Positions 42,432 to 52,629 of a DNA stretch of 64,000 nucleotides are shown here, piece after piece. A program made the position numbers and the translations under genes. Source of the DNA: a bacterium UBP2_UBA5202 (lineage in GTDB: Bacteria > Edwardsbacteria > AC1 > EtOH8). The stretch's first letter is position 1; every line of letters begins with the position of its first letter. The notes below the pieces were generated by a model that was not told the DNA's origin, searched no databases, and saw only the letters and a program-made list of their open reading frames with translations. The stretch is from NCBI GenBank assembly GCA_002412795.1, contig DHVS01000001.1:1-64000 (forward strand), given 5' to 3'.

Positions 42432-43190
42432 ATGATGGATCAAAAGATTGAAATAAAGGACCTGGATCTTTTCTACGGCAGTTTCCAGGCGCTGAAGGCA
42501 GTGTCCATGCCGGTCTATGACCGGCAGATCACCGCTTTGATCGGCCCTTCCGGCTGCGGGAAATCCACCCTGCTCCGCTGTCTCAACCGGATGAACGACC
42601 TGATCTCCGAGGTCAGGATCACGGGCCGGGCCCTGCTGGACGGGGTCAACATCTACGACCGGAGCACCGATGTGGAAGGCCTCCGGAAGAGGGTGGGAAT
42701 GGTCTTTCAGCGTCCCAATCCCTTCCCGCTGCCGATCTACGAGAACGTGGTCTACGGCTTGAGGGTGGCCGGAGAGAACGACAAGAAGACCCTGGATCAG
42801 ACGGCGGAAAAAAGCCTGAAGGCCGCCTGGCTCTGGGACCAGCTCAAGGACAAACTTCATCAGCCGGCCATCTCTCTTCCCCTGGATCAGCAGCAGCGGC
42901 TGTGCCTGGCCCGCCTGCTGGCGGTGGAGCCGGAGGTGATCCTGATGGACGAGCCCTGCTCCTCACTTGACCCCATCGCCACCGCCAAGGTGGAGGAGCT
43001 GATGCTGGAACTGAAAAAGGATTACACCATCGTCATCGTCACCCACAACATGCAGCAGGCGGCCCGGGTCTCGGATTTTTCGGGCTATATGCTGCTGGGG
43101 GAGATGATAGAGTTCGGGGAAACAAAAACGCTGTTCACCAATCCTTCGCAGAAGCTGACCGAGGACTATATCACCGGAAGGTTCGGGTGA
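42432..43190 (+). CDS. PstB-like ATPase lacking the LSGGQ signature (system 2, PstB3)
   Basis: A 252-residue ABC ATPase of the PstB family. Walker A GPSGCGKST, Q-loop MVFQRPNPFP, Walker B VILMDEP, D-loop SSLDP and switch His (VTHNMQQAARVSD) are intact. The signature reads SLPLDQQQR instead of LSGGQQQR, so it cannot contribute a normal signature to a partner site. Paired with the preceding PstB2, its Walker A/B, Q and H plus PstB2's LSGGQ would make one complete site, and the remaining parts one degenerate site. A PstB3 homodimer would have two defective sites. phoU follows 87 bp downstream. Confidence 0.92.
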   Translation: MMDQKIEIKDLDLFYGSFQALKAVSMPVYDRQITALIGPSGCGKSTLLRCLNRMNDLISEVRITGRALLDGVNIYDRSTDVEGLRKRVGMVFQRPNPFPLPIYENVVYGLRVAGENDKKTLDQTAEKSLKAAWLWDQLKDKLHQPAISLPLDQQQRLCLARLLAVEPEVILMDEPCSSLDPIATAKVEELMLELKKDYTIVIVTHNMQQAARVSDFSGYMLLGEMIEFGETKTLFTNPSQKLTEDYITGRFG

Positions 43191-43277
43191 CGGAACGCTG
43201 ATAACAGGGAACTGATATTCGGGATTTGTGGCAGAAACGCTAAACAGTAAACGGCAAACGAAGTTAGAGGTAGAAAG

Positions 43278-43946
43278 ATGGAACAAAGGCATTTTGACCG
43301 GGAGCTTCTGGAACTGAAGGAAAAGCTTCTTTTAATGGCGGCCAAGGTGGAGCAGCTGATCAAGCAGTCGGTGGAGGCCCTGATCAAGAAAGATGCGGCC
43401 CTGGCTCAGTCGCTTTTTGCCCTGGACAAGGAAGTGGACAAGCTGGAGATCGATATAGAAGAGGACGCCATCGCCCTGATCGCCCGGCACCAGCCGGCGG
43501 CCGGGGACCTGAGGTTCCTGATCGGGGCCATCAAGATCAACAACGACCTGGAGCGGATCAGCGACCACGGGGTCAACATCGCCCAGAGCGCCATCAGGCT
43601 GGCCGCCCAGCCCGACCTTAAACCCCTGATCGACATTCCGCGGATGGCCGAATTTTCCATCGGCATGCTCAAGGACAGCCTGGACAGCTTCGTCAACAAC
43701 GACCCGGACAAGGCCCGGGCGGTGTGCCGGAGCGACGACAAGGTGGACGACCTGAAGGACCAGATATTCAGGGAACTGCTGACCTATATGATGGAGAAGC
43801 AGGACTCCATCGGCCGGGCCATGGACCTGATCCTGGTCAGCCGGAACCTGGAGCGGGTGGCCGACCTTTCCACCAACATCAGCGAGGAGGAGATCTACAT
43901 CTCCGAGGCCAAGATCGTAAAGCATAATGTTCAGAAGGGGAAATGA
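43278..43946 (+). CDS. phoU: Phosphate transport regulator PhoU
   Basis: A 222-residue cytoplasmic regulator of two three-helix PhoU repeats. Metal-binding E/D-rich motifs include LDKEVDKLEIDIEEDAIALIARHQPAAGDLRFL (first repeat) and CRSDDKVDDLKDQIFRELL ... SRNLERVADLSTNISEE (second). It links Pst activity to PhoR signalling. It is the last gene of the second pst operon and is followed by a terminator. AGAGG precedes the ATG. Confidence 0.95.
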   Translation: MEQRHFDRELLELKEKLLLMAAKVEQLIKQSVEALIKKDAALAQSLFALDKEVDKLEIDIEEDAIALIARHQPAAGDLRFLIGAIKINNDLERISDHGVNIAQSAIRLAAQPDLKPLIDIPRMAEFSIGMLKDSLDSFVNNDPDKARAVCRSDDKVDDLKDQIFRELLTYMMEKQDSIGRAMDLILVSRNLERVADLSTNISEEEIYISEAKIVKHNVQKGK

Positions 43947-43962
43947 CAGGTTAGAAAATATT

Positions 43963-43990
43963 AAGCCGGAAGCGAAAGCCTCCGGCTTTT
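43963..43990 (+). terminator. Intrinsic terminator after phoU
   Basis: Stem AAGCCGGA / TCCGGCTT with an inner GC-GAAA-GC tetraloop helix, followed by T6 and then C. Confidence 0.85.
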
Positions 43991-43993
43991 TTC

Positions 43994-44210
43994 ATTGCTT
44001 TTTCCGGGCTAATTTATTAGGGTAACCGCCGACAACGCTTGGGAAATGTGCGTGATGCAATATTTTATCTCTTTATTGAGTGGGCAGGCCACCACCACCA
44101 TCATGATGATGCCAATGACCTTGATGATGATGTGCACGATCATGAAAGCAAATATGACCATCATGATGATGGCGCCCAATATTTAGCCAATGCCAATTAT
44201 AAAAAAGAGC
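43994..44210. other. Low-complexity CAT/ATG-rich spacer
   Basis: No convincing gene is seen between phoU and abiEi (43947-44275). Two similar blocks built on ATCATGATGATG (near 44099 and 44160) are imperfect palindromes. A 71-codon frame through them (44039-44254) would encode a His/Asp-rich peptide, but it lacks a ribosome-binding site and is explained by the simple repeat. Confidence 0.5.
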
Positions 44211-44265
44211 TTGACATTAAACTAAAAATGTGTAATAATCTCGGTAAATATTAATAACTACCGAG
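44211..44265 (+). promoter_or_regulatory. Promoter and inverted-repeat operator of the abiE toxin-antitoxin operon
   Basis: -35 TTGACA (44211-44216), a 16-bp spacer and -10 TAATAA (44233-44238). A perfect 7-bp inverted repeat CTCGGTA (44240-44246) / TACCGAG (44259-44265) with a 12-nt spacer covers the expected start point. AbiEi proteins autorepress by binding inverted repeats in their promoter, so this is the likely operator. Confidence 0.7.
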
Positions 44266-44275
44266 ACATAAACAC

Positions 44276-44878
44276 TTGAGAGATCAAACGCTAAAAAGAA
44301 TAAAGAAGAAGTATGCACGGCAAGCATATTTTACCATAGCTGATGCGGTTAATATGGACATTCATCCGGAGGTCATACGCCGGATGACCAATAAAGGTGA
44401 GTTTGAACGTGTCGGGCGTGGTGCATATCGTGTTATCGGAGCGGAACTCACGGAAAAACATTCATTTGCCCTGGCGGCAAAGGCTGTACCAAAGGGTGTT
44501 ATCTGTCTGGCAACGGCCCTCAGGTTTCACGGTATCACGACCCAACTGCCCGCGCATGTCTGGATTGCCATAGAGAATAAAATGTGGCGAACGAAACAGA
44601 TTGATGCCGGGCTGCATCTGGTGTTCTTTTCCGGCGAATCCTTTACCTCGGGCGTTGAAGATCATATTATCGAAGGCGTAAATGTCCGAGTCTACACCCC
44701 CGCCAAGACGGTGGCCGATTGCTTCAAATACCGCAACAAGATCGGCCTGGACGTAGCCCTGGAGGCCCTTAAGGAAGGGCGGCGGGCCCGCAAGTTCACT
44801 GCCGACGAACTGACCAAATACGCCCGGATCGACCGGGTGCTCAATGTGATCAAGCCTTATATGGAGGCGGTCTTTTGA
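44276..44878 (+). CDS. AbiEi-type antitoxin / transcriptional repressor (type IV TA)
   Basis: A 200-residue protein with an N-terminal winged helix (AYFTIADAVNMDIHPEVIRRMTNKGEFERVGRGAYRV, about residues 16-55) and the AbiEi C-terminal domain (KGVICLATALRFHGIT, VWIAIENKMW, VYTPAKTVADCFKYRNKIG). It antagonises the AbiEii nucleotidyltransferase without direct binding and represses its own promoter. The start is TTG (44276), 11 nt after the operator. The first ~140 codons are less GC-rich than the last ~60, which suggests a mosaic origin. It overlaps the toxin gene by 4 bp. Confidence 0.88.
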   Translation: MRDQTLKRIKKKYARQAYFTIADAVNMDIHPEVIRRMTNKGEFERVGRGAYRVIGAELTEKHSFALAAKAVPKGVICLATALRFHGITTQLPAHVWIAIENKMWRTKQIDAGLHLVFFSGESFTSGVEDHIIEGVNVRVYTPAKTVADCFKYRNKIGLDVALEALKEGRRARKFTADELTKYARIDRVLNVIKPYMEAVF

Positions 44879-45801
44879 GCAGGCGGGTCGCTGCAGATAT
44901 CGGGGCTTCGGTGCGTGACCGCCTGAAACAGAAATTCCCGGGGTTCGGATACGACTTTCAGGTACTGCTCACCCATTATGCCCTGGAGCGCCTGCTTTAC
45001 CGCCTGGGCCGCTCTAAATACCGAAACCAATTCCTGCTTAAGGGAGCCCTGCTCTTCAAGGTCTGGTACGATCAGCCGGTCCGCTCCTCAATGGACGCCG
45101 ATCTGCTGGGAGAAGGGCCTGCCGATATCCCCAAGGTGGAGAAGATATTCCGCGACCTGTGCCGGGTATCCGTCGAGCCTGACGGGCTGGAATTCCTTGC
45201 GGACACCGTCCACGGCGAAGAGATACGGGAAAATTCGGAATATCAGGGCATCAGGATGACATTGGCCGCAGTGCTGGCCGGCGCCCGGATACACCTCCAG
45301 ATCGATGTCGGCTACGGTGATGCGGTGTCCCCGCAGGCCAAGACCATAAATTATCCGGTGCTGCTGGACCTCCCGGCTCCCAGCGTCAAAGCCTATACCC
45401 AATATACGGTCATTGCCGAAAAGTTCCAGACCATCGTAGACAAGGGCCTGGCCAACAGCCGGATGAAGGATTACTACGATCTTTGGTACATATCCCGGCA
45501 CAGCGAGATCGACGGCGCCATCCTGGCCAAGGCGGTAACCGCCACCTTCAAGAGAAGAAAAACAGAACTGCCAAGCTCCCTGCCGGAGGGACTGGATAAA
45601 GGATTTTCATCCGATCCCTCCAAACAAAGACAATGGACATCATTCCTTAAAAAGAACAGGCCGCGTGAAGCCCAAGAGTTGATCGCCGCCGTTGCTGAGA
45701 TACAGGGTTTTCTGATGCCTGCGGTGAGATCGCTCATCGAGAAAAAGCAATTTCATGAGGTTTGGCGACCCGGCCAGGGCTGGCGTAAAGCAGCTAGATG
45801 A
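44875..45801 (+). CDS. AbiEii-type nucleotidyltransferase toxin
   Basis: A 308-residue DUF1814/AbiEii protein. Nucleotidyltransferase marks: FLLKGALLFKVW (motif I), RSSMDADLLGEG (the catalytic Asp pair, about residue 65) and VIAEKFQTIVDKGLANSRMKDYYDLWYISR (motifs III/IV with the conserved KxxD). AbiEii toxins transfer nucleotides to cellular RNAs and cause reversible growth arrest, giving abortive phage resistance. TTG start inside the antitoxin stop (TTGA). All visible catalytic residues are kept. Confidence 0.9.
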   Translation: MSRRVAADIGASVRDRLKQKFPGFGYDFQVLLTHYALERLLYRLGRSKYRNQFLLKGALLFKVWYDQPVRSSMDADLLGEGPADIPKVEKIFRDLCRVSVEPDGLEFLADTVHGEEIRENSEYQGIRMTLAAVLAGARIHLQIDVGYGDAVSPQAKTINYPVLLDLPAPSVKAYTQYTVIAEKFQTIVDKGLANSRMKDYYDLWYISRHSEIDGAILAKAVTATFKRRKTELPSSLPEGLDKGFSSDPSKQRQWTSFLKKNRPREAQELIAAVAEIQGFLMPAVRSLIEKKQFHEVWRPGQGWRKAAR

Positions 45802-45960
45802 CGAAACAATAAAGTTATAATATAAGGCAGGCTTGCTCCTGCGAATCATCCAGGGCAACTGCGGGAACAAAGGCATCTCTACTAACGCCGAAAAGGCTGG
45901 ACTTTGGTCCGGCCTTTTATTATAATACCGAAGCCCGGGGAACCAGGGAATACAAAAAGC

Positions 45961-46026
45961 ATCACATAAAGACACAAAGGCCGCCGAGAACAAATTTCTC
46001 TTCGTGTACACCGTGGCTTTGTGTGA
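45961..46026. repeat. Palindromic CACATAAAGACACAAAGG element
   Basis: Left arm CACATAAAGACACAAAGGCC (45963-45982) and right arm GTGGCTTTGTGTGAG (46012-46026) in inverted orientation, between abiEii and tex. It is of the same type as the elements at 19.2, 24.3 and 42.3 kb. Confidence 0.6.
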
Positions 46027-46071
46027 GAATGATCAGGAAAACATTCGCTCATAATCACTTTGAAAGAAAAC

Positions 46072-48228
<2,157 letters not shown>

Positions 48229-48384
48229 TCCCTCCAGACAGATCACGTAATAAATGATCCTTGAATCGGGAATTATCAGGCCGGGTAGTTCCGGCAAATC
48301 GTCTAAACAGCCGGTCAAAAAAATGGGCAGACTGTTTTCATTAGTCAAATATTTAAGCCAAGCGAAAAATTTTAATTATTTTAC

Positions 48385-48413
48385 TTGACTTTAAAATCAT
48401 TTTTTATTAATAT
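48385..48413 (+). promoter_or_regulatory. Probable promoter for the coiled-coil/J-like operon
   Basis: -35 TTGACT (48385-48390), a 17-bp spacer and -10 TAATAT (48408-48413), in an AT-rich stretch about 40 bp before the start codon. The -35 context CTTGACTTTAAA resembles that of the tRNA-Val and abiE promoters. Confidence 0.5.
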
Positions 48414-48451
48414 TATACTGATATATAACATATTATCCCATAACGTCTTTA

Positions 48452-49771
48452 ATGAAAAGAACCGTATCCATAATAATTAGTGTGATACTGGCCCTTGGTG
48501 TATTGGGCATTACTTCGTGGCTGCTGCTGAAAGACCGGAAGCCTGCAGGCGGAGCCGTTCCTGATGAGCTCAAGACCCGTTCCGAGCTCATTGCCAAGAG
48601 CCTGGCCCGCAGCCTTTCCGACCCGGTGGCCAACGGGGACGACCTTTCGCTGTCCGAACTGATGGCCCAGGCCCAGTCGGATTATCCCGAAGTGTCGCAG
48701 ATCCGGGTGGCCAACAGCAGGGGAATTATGGTGGCCGCCTCCGAGGAGGACCTGGTGGGCCAGCCCCTGTCGCTGCCGGGCGGGATCAAAACGCTGGCGG
48801 AAGAGAATCTGCTGTTGCAGCCGGCGGCGGCCGGGCCCAAGGAAAGATCCTACTGGGCAGCGGTTCCCATTCTTTTGGGCAGGGAAAAGATAGGCGGGCT
48901 TTATCTTTTGACCAGAGGCCAGGCCCAGTCAGCCTCCTCACCGAATCCGGCCATCCCGGTCCCGATAGTGGCCGGACAGGCGGCGGCCCTGATCCTGATC
49001 ATACTGCTGCTGGCGCTTTCGTCCCCCAAGACGATCACTGTGGCCGCCTCGGGCGAAGCCCTGGCCGAGTTTGAGCACAAGAAAAAAGAAATAGAAAAAG
49101 ACCTGGAGAACAAGCGCAAGGACCTTAAAAAAGTGGAGGCCGAGGCGGCCGACCATACCCGGTGGCTGGAGATGTTCCGGGGAGAGGAAGCCGACCTGAC
49201 CAGCCAGGTGAAGAAGATGCGGCAGGAACGGACCGAGCTGGAGGGCGTGATCGACCAGGGGCGCAAGCAACTGGTGGAGTTCGAGGGCCTGCTCCGGAAC
49301 AAGCAGTCCAAGCTGGAGGAGGTCAGCCACCAGCTGACCGCCCGGATCGAAGAGGGCATAGAGCTGGACAAGCGGCTGGTCAGCATCCAGCAGCAGGAGG
49401 CCGAGCTTAACACCCGGATGACCGAGCTCAAGAAGGGCGAAACCAATCTGGCCCAGTGGCTCAAGCAGTCCAAGGCCGAGGTCCAGAACCTGGTGCAGTT
49501 CATCGCCGAGAAGCGGATAGAGGAAAGCGAACTGGAGCAGACCATTGAAGAGAAGCGGCGCGAGTCGGCCGAGCTGGAGCAGAAGGTGGAGGAAATGCGG
49601 GGCAACATCCAGGAGCTGTCCGATATCAGCGAACAGTGGACCGGCGAGAAGGACCGCCTGTCCCTGGAGATAGGGGAAAAGCAAAAGGACCTGACGGCGG
49701 TGATGCAGCTGCTGGAAGGCAGCCGGGCCAGGCTGGAAAAACTGCAAAAACAGGAAGCGGCCGCCAAATGA
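48452..49771 (+). CDS. Membrane protein with a periplasmic sensor-like domain and long cytoplasmic coiled coil
   Basis: A 439-residue protein. First span about residues 5-27; periplasmic domain about 28-168 with a Cache/PAS-like strand pattern (QIRVANSRGIMVAASEEDLVGQPL, SYWAAVPILLGREKIGGLYLL); second span about 173-192 (AGQAAALILIILLLAL); then a nearly unbroken coiled coil to the C terminus (about 205-435). The layout is that of a chemoreceptor or kinase, but there is no HAMP, methyl-accepting, kinase or cyclase domain, so the coiled coil must act through a partner. It overlaps the J-like/TPR gene by 4 bp, the best partner candidate. The family is not recognised by name. Confidence 0.75.
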   Translation: MKRTVSIIISVILALGVLGITSWLLLKDRKPAGGAVPDELKTRSELIAKSLARSLSDPVANGDDLSLSELMAQAQSDYPEVSQIRVANSRGIMVAASEEDLVGQPLSLPGGIKTLAEENLLLQPAAAGPKERSYWAAVPILLGREKIGGLYLLTRGQAQSASSPNPAIPVPIVAGQAAALILIILLLALSSPKTITVAASGEALAEFEHKKKEIEKDLENKRKDLKKVEAEAADHTRWLEMFRGEEADLTSQVKKMRQERTELEGVIDQGRKQLVEFEGLLRNKQSKLEEVSHQLTARIEEGIELDKRLVSIQQQEAELNTRMTELKKGETNLAQWLKQSKAEVQNLVQFIAEKRIEESELEQTIEEKRRESAELEQKVEEMRGNIQELSDISEQWTGEKDRLSLEIGEKQKDLTAVMQLLEGSRARLEKLQKQEAAAK

Positions 49772-51390
49772 GCAACTACTACGAAATCCTGGGAGTAAGC
49801 CGCGGGGCCGAGGCAGCGGAGATATCCCAGACCTACCGCCGCCTGCTACAGGACCAGTATCAGCAAATGGGCAGGGAGGCCGACCTTTCGTTGTTAAGCC
49901 AGGCCCATAAAACCCTTACCAATCCCGGCAAGCGCCGGGACTATGACGCCATGCTGGACCTCCTGTCCGGGCAGTTCAGCGTGGAAAACCTGGAAAAACC
50001 AAGCAAAGCAGAGAAGGCCTATTTAGACGGACTCAAGGCCTTCGATCTCCAGAATTATCAGGAGGCGGTGCAGTATTTTGCCCGGGCCGCCCGGCTGGAT
50101 CCCAAGCAGGGCCACTTTTTCAGCCAGTGGGGACTGTCCATCGGAATGTTTCCGGGCCGGCTGCCCGAGGCCGAGCTTTACTGCAAAAAGGCCATCGAGC
50201 TGGATCCCGACAATCCGGTGTTCTATTTCAACCTGGGGTTCCTGTACCAGCGCCACAATTTAAGCGAGCCCGCCCAGCAGTCTTTCAGCAAGGCCCAGGA
50301 GGCCCAGCAGGTGAGGCAGGCCAAGCACTCGGCCCAGCAGACGGCCGCCATCTCCGCCGAATGGAGAGGGGACGCCGGCAGCCTGCTGAAGGAGCTGGAT
50401 TCCATAGAAGAGACCATGGCCCTGCCGGGCGAGGAACAACCCGGAGTAATTGCCCTGCCCCAGGCCGAAGAACCGGTCCCGGAAAAAAAGGAAAAACAAC
50501 AAATGGCCCCTGTCCCGGAAGCGGCGCCAGAGCTGACTTCGGCCGCGCCAGAGGAGACTTCCGATCATTCTGGAATAGACGACCTGTTGAGCGAACTGGA
50601 TTCCCTGGAGTCCAGCATGGAAAAGGTGGAGACTTACCACAATGGCCAAACCGAAGTTTCTGACGAACCGGAAACATCCCCGTTGGAGATAGTCACGGCC
50701 AAGGATGAACTTATTGCACAAATTCCATCCGGCGAACCGCAGCCATCATCGGAAGGCCGGAACGATATTCCCCCGTTGGAGATCGTCACCGTCAAGGATG
50801 AACTGGTCGCTGATCTGCCGCCCGGGGACGGGCAACAGTCTCCGGACAGCCAGGCCGGGGAATCCAGACTGGAGATCGTTACCGTACAGGAAGAGCTGGT
50901 TTCACAGGAATCGGCGGCAGTTGACCAGGCCGCTGGATCAAAGCCCGATACCGAATCCATTGATGAATCAACCCTGGATCTTTTAAAGGAACTGGATTCC
51001 ATAGAATCCATGGTGGCGGGGATAGAGCAGGCCGGAGCGGAAGTTCCACCGGAGAACATTCAGGACATATCCCCGCAACCAGAGGTTTCTCCTTTGTCCG
51101 GACTTCCGGTTGCTTCAGACAACGATGCTCCCGGGTCCAGCGCCAAGGAAATGGAGGACGAGGCCCTAAAGTTACTGCGGGAGCTGGACGTTCCATTGGA
51201 TGACCAAAGCCCGGAACCGGTAACGGTTCCCGGGGAAGGGTCGAAGCTGGACGGAAATATACCCGAACCCGATACCGAGGCCATCAAGAAAAAAATGGAG
51301 AGGCTGAACCAGATGGAGGAGCAGATGATGGAGGAACTGCAGAAGCTTAAGGCAGAGCGGGAGCAGTTGAAGGCCGATCTAAAGGTCTGA
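49768..51390 (+). CDS. Degenerate J-domain / TPR protein with 31-residue repeats
   Basis: A 540-residue cytoplasmic protein. The N-terminal J-like domain (1-66, YYEILGVSRGAEAAEI ... RRDYDAML) lacks the HPD motif that stimulates Hsp70: its place reads LLQDQYQQMG. Two or three TPR units follow (about 82-185). Then comes a long acidic, Pro/Glu-rich region with two repeat types. LLxELDSIE-like blocks lie near residues 205, 272, 404 and 468. LEIVTxxxELV blocks at codons 306, 337 and 368 are exactly 31 residues apart. The C terminus is a coiled coil (about 508-540). ATG overlaps the previous stop (ATGA). A scaffold role is likely; no function is known. Confidence 0.8.
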   Translation: MSNYYEILGVSRGAEAAEISQTYRRLLQDQYQQMGREADLSLLSQAHKTLTNPGKRRDYDAMLDLLSGQFSVENLEKPSKAEKAYLDGLKAFDLQNYQEAVQYFARAARLDPKQGHFFSQWGLSIGMFPGRLPEAELYCKKAIELDPDNPVFYFNLGFLYQRHNLSEPAQQSFSKAQEAQQVRQAKHSAQQTAAISAEWRGDAGSLLKELDSIEETMALPGEEQPGVIALPQAEEPVPEKKEKQQMAPVPEAAPELTSAAPEETSDHSGIDDLLSELDSLESSMEKVETYHNGQTEVSDEPETSPLEIVTAKDELIAQIPSGEPQPSSEGRNDIPPLEIVTVKDELVADLPPGDGQQSPDSQAGESRLEIVTVQEELVSQESAAVDQAAGSKPDTESIDESTLDLLKELDSIESMVAGIEQAGAEVPPENIQDISPQPEVSPLSGLPVASDNDAPGSSAKEMEDEALKLLRELDVPLDDQSPEPVTVPGEGSKLDGNIPEPDTEAIKKKMERLNQMEEQMMEELQKLKAEREQLKADLKV

Positions 51391-51432
51391 CAGAGATGAA
51401 AACAGGACAGTTTTAAACCAGCGTCAATAAAT

Positions 51433-51470
51433 AAAATCCGGCGCCCCGAAATATCGGGCCGCCGGATTTT
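51433..51470. terminator. Bidirectional intrinsic terminator
   Basis: Stem AAAATCCGGC (51433-51442) / GCCGGATTTT (51461-51470) with a further imperfect inner helix, between the convergent J-like gene (+) and the PilT-like gene (-). Confidence 0.85.
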
Positions 51471-51492
51471 TCAATAAAACCAGAGGCAGGAC

Positions 51493-52557
51493 CTATGACT
51501 GCTGGGACCTCATGATCATCTGGAGGTTGTCGGGGTCGGGGGACTTGCTGAGGGCCTCGTCCAGGGTAATCACCTTGCGCTTGAACAGCGAGGCCAGCGA
51601 CATGTTCAGGGTGCACATGCCCTGCTTGATGCTGGTCTGGATCAGGCTCTGCAGCTGGTAGGTCTTGCCCTCCCGGATCAGGTTGCGCACCGCTCCGGTG
51701 CCGGTCATTATCTCGTGGACCGCCACCCGGCCCTGGCCGTCGGCCCTTTTCACCAGGATCTGGGAGATCACCGCCACGAAGTTCACCGCCACCTGCATCC
51801 GGATCTGCTCCTGCTGGAACAGCGGGAAAACGTCGATGATCCGGTCGATGGTCTGGACGGCGTCGGTGGTGTGGAGGGTGGCCAGCACCAGGTGGCCGGT
51901 CTCGGCCGCGGTGATGGCCAGCTGGATGGTCTCCAGGTCGCGCATCTCGCCGATCAGGATGCAGTCCGGGTCCTGGCGCAGCACGTATTTCAGGGCGTCG
52001 GCAAAGGTCAGGGTGTCCCGGCCCAGCTCCCGCTGGTTGACGATGGCCTTCTTGTCGGCATGGACGAACTCCACCGGGTCCTCCACCGTCATGATGTGGC
52101 AGGCCTCATTGGCGTTGCGGTAGTCGATCATCGAAGCCTGGGTGGTGGACTTGCCGCAGCCGGCCGGGCCGGTGACCAGCACCAGTCCCCGGGGCCTCAT
52201 CGAGGCCTCTTTCATGATGGCCGGGAATCCCAGCTCGTCCAGCGAGGGGATCCTTTCGGGCACCAGCCGGAAGACCATCCCCAAGGAGCTGCGCTGCAGG
52301 AACAGGTTGACCCGGAACCGGCCGGTGCCGGCCTGGGTGTAGGCAAAATCCAGCTCCAGGTCCTGGGTGAACTTCTGCCACTGGGCCGGGGTCAGCACCG
52401 AACCCACGAAACGCTTGACATCATCGGGGGTCAGGGCCGGAAACTGGCTGGGCATCAGGTCGCCGTTGATCCGCAGCAACGGAGCGCTGCCGACCTTAAG
52501 GTGAAGGTCCGAAGCCCCCTGCTGGGCCATGTGCTGCAATAACTGGAGTATTTCCAT
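51493..52557 (-). CDS. PilT/PilU-family twitching motility ATPase
   Basis: A 354-residue secretion-type hexameric ATPase of the pilus-retraction class. N-terminal PAS-like domain (GASDLHLKVGSAPLLRINGDL), Walker A GPAGCGKSTT (about 130), Asp box and Walker B (DPDCILIGEMRDLET), His box (ETGHLVLATLHTTDA) and QILVKRADGQGRVAVHEIM. Walker A has Ala-Gly-Cys in place of the Thr-Gly-Ser of classic PilT, and the rest is less PilT-like than the neighbour, so it resembles an accessory PilU-type subunit. It lies 72 bp after the second ATPase gene, probably in one operon. No pilin genes are in the window. Confidence 0.9.
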   Translation of the reverse strand: MEILQLLQHMAQQGASDLHLKVGSAPLLRINGDLMPSQFPALTPDDVKRFVGSVLTPAQWQKFTQDLELDFAYTQAGTGRFRVNLFLQRSSLGMVFRLVPERIPSLDELGFPAIMKEASMRPRGLVLVTGPAGCGKSTTQASMIDYRNANEACHIMTVEDPVEFVHADKKAIVNQRELGRDTLTFADALKYVLRQDPDCILIGEMRDLETIQLAITAAETGHLVLATLHTTDAVQTIDRIIDVFPLFQQEQIRMQVAVNFVAVISQILVKRADGQGRVAVHEIMTGTGAVRNLIREGKTYQLQSLIQTSIKQGMCTLNMSLASLFKRKVITLDEALSKSPDPDNLQMIMRSQQS

Positions 52558-52629
52558 TTTACTTCAAGCGGGGTGGATGAATGTTCCGTCAATAGTGAAT
52601 CAAAACAGCAGGCCGCTTCCCGGGAAAGA

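Noticed and set aside
44039..44254. A 71-codon frame encoding a His/Asp-rich peptide (possible metal-binding protein)
   Set aside because: No ribosome-binding site and a weak start codon. The composition is explained by ATCATGATG simple repeats, and it overlaps the abiE promoter.
49636..49767. An N-terminal extension of the J-like protein
   Set aside because: It lies inside the coiled-coil gene in another frame, and the J domain begins exactly at the ATG at 49768.
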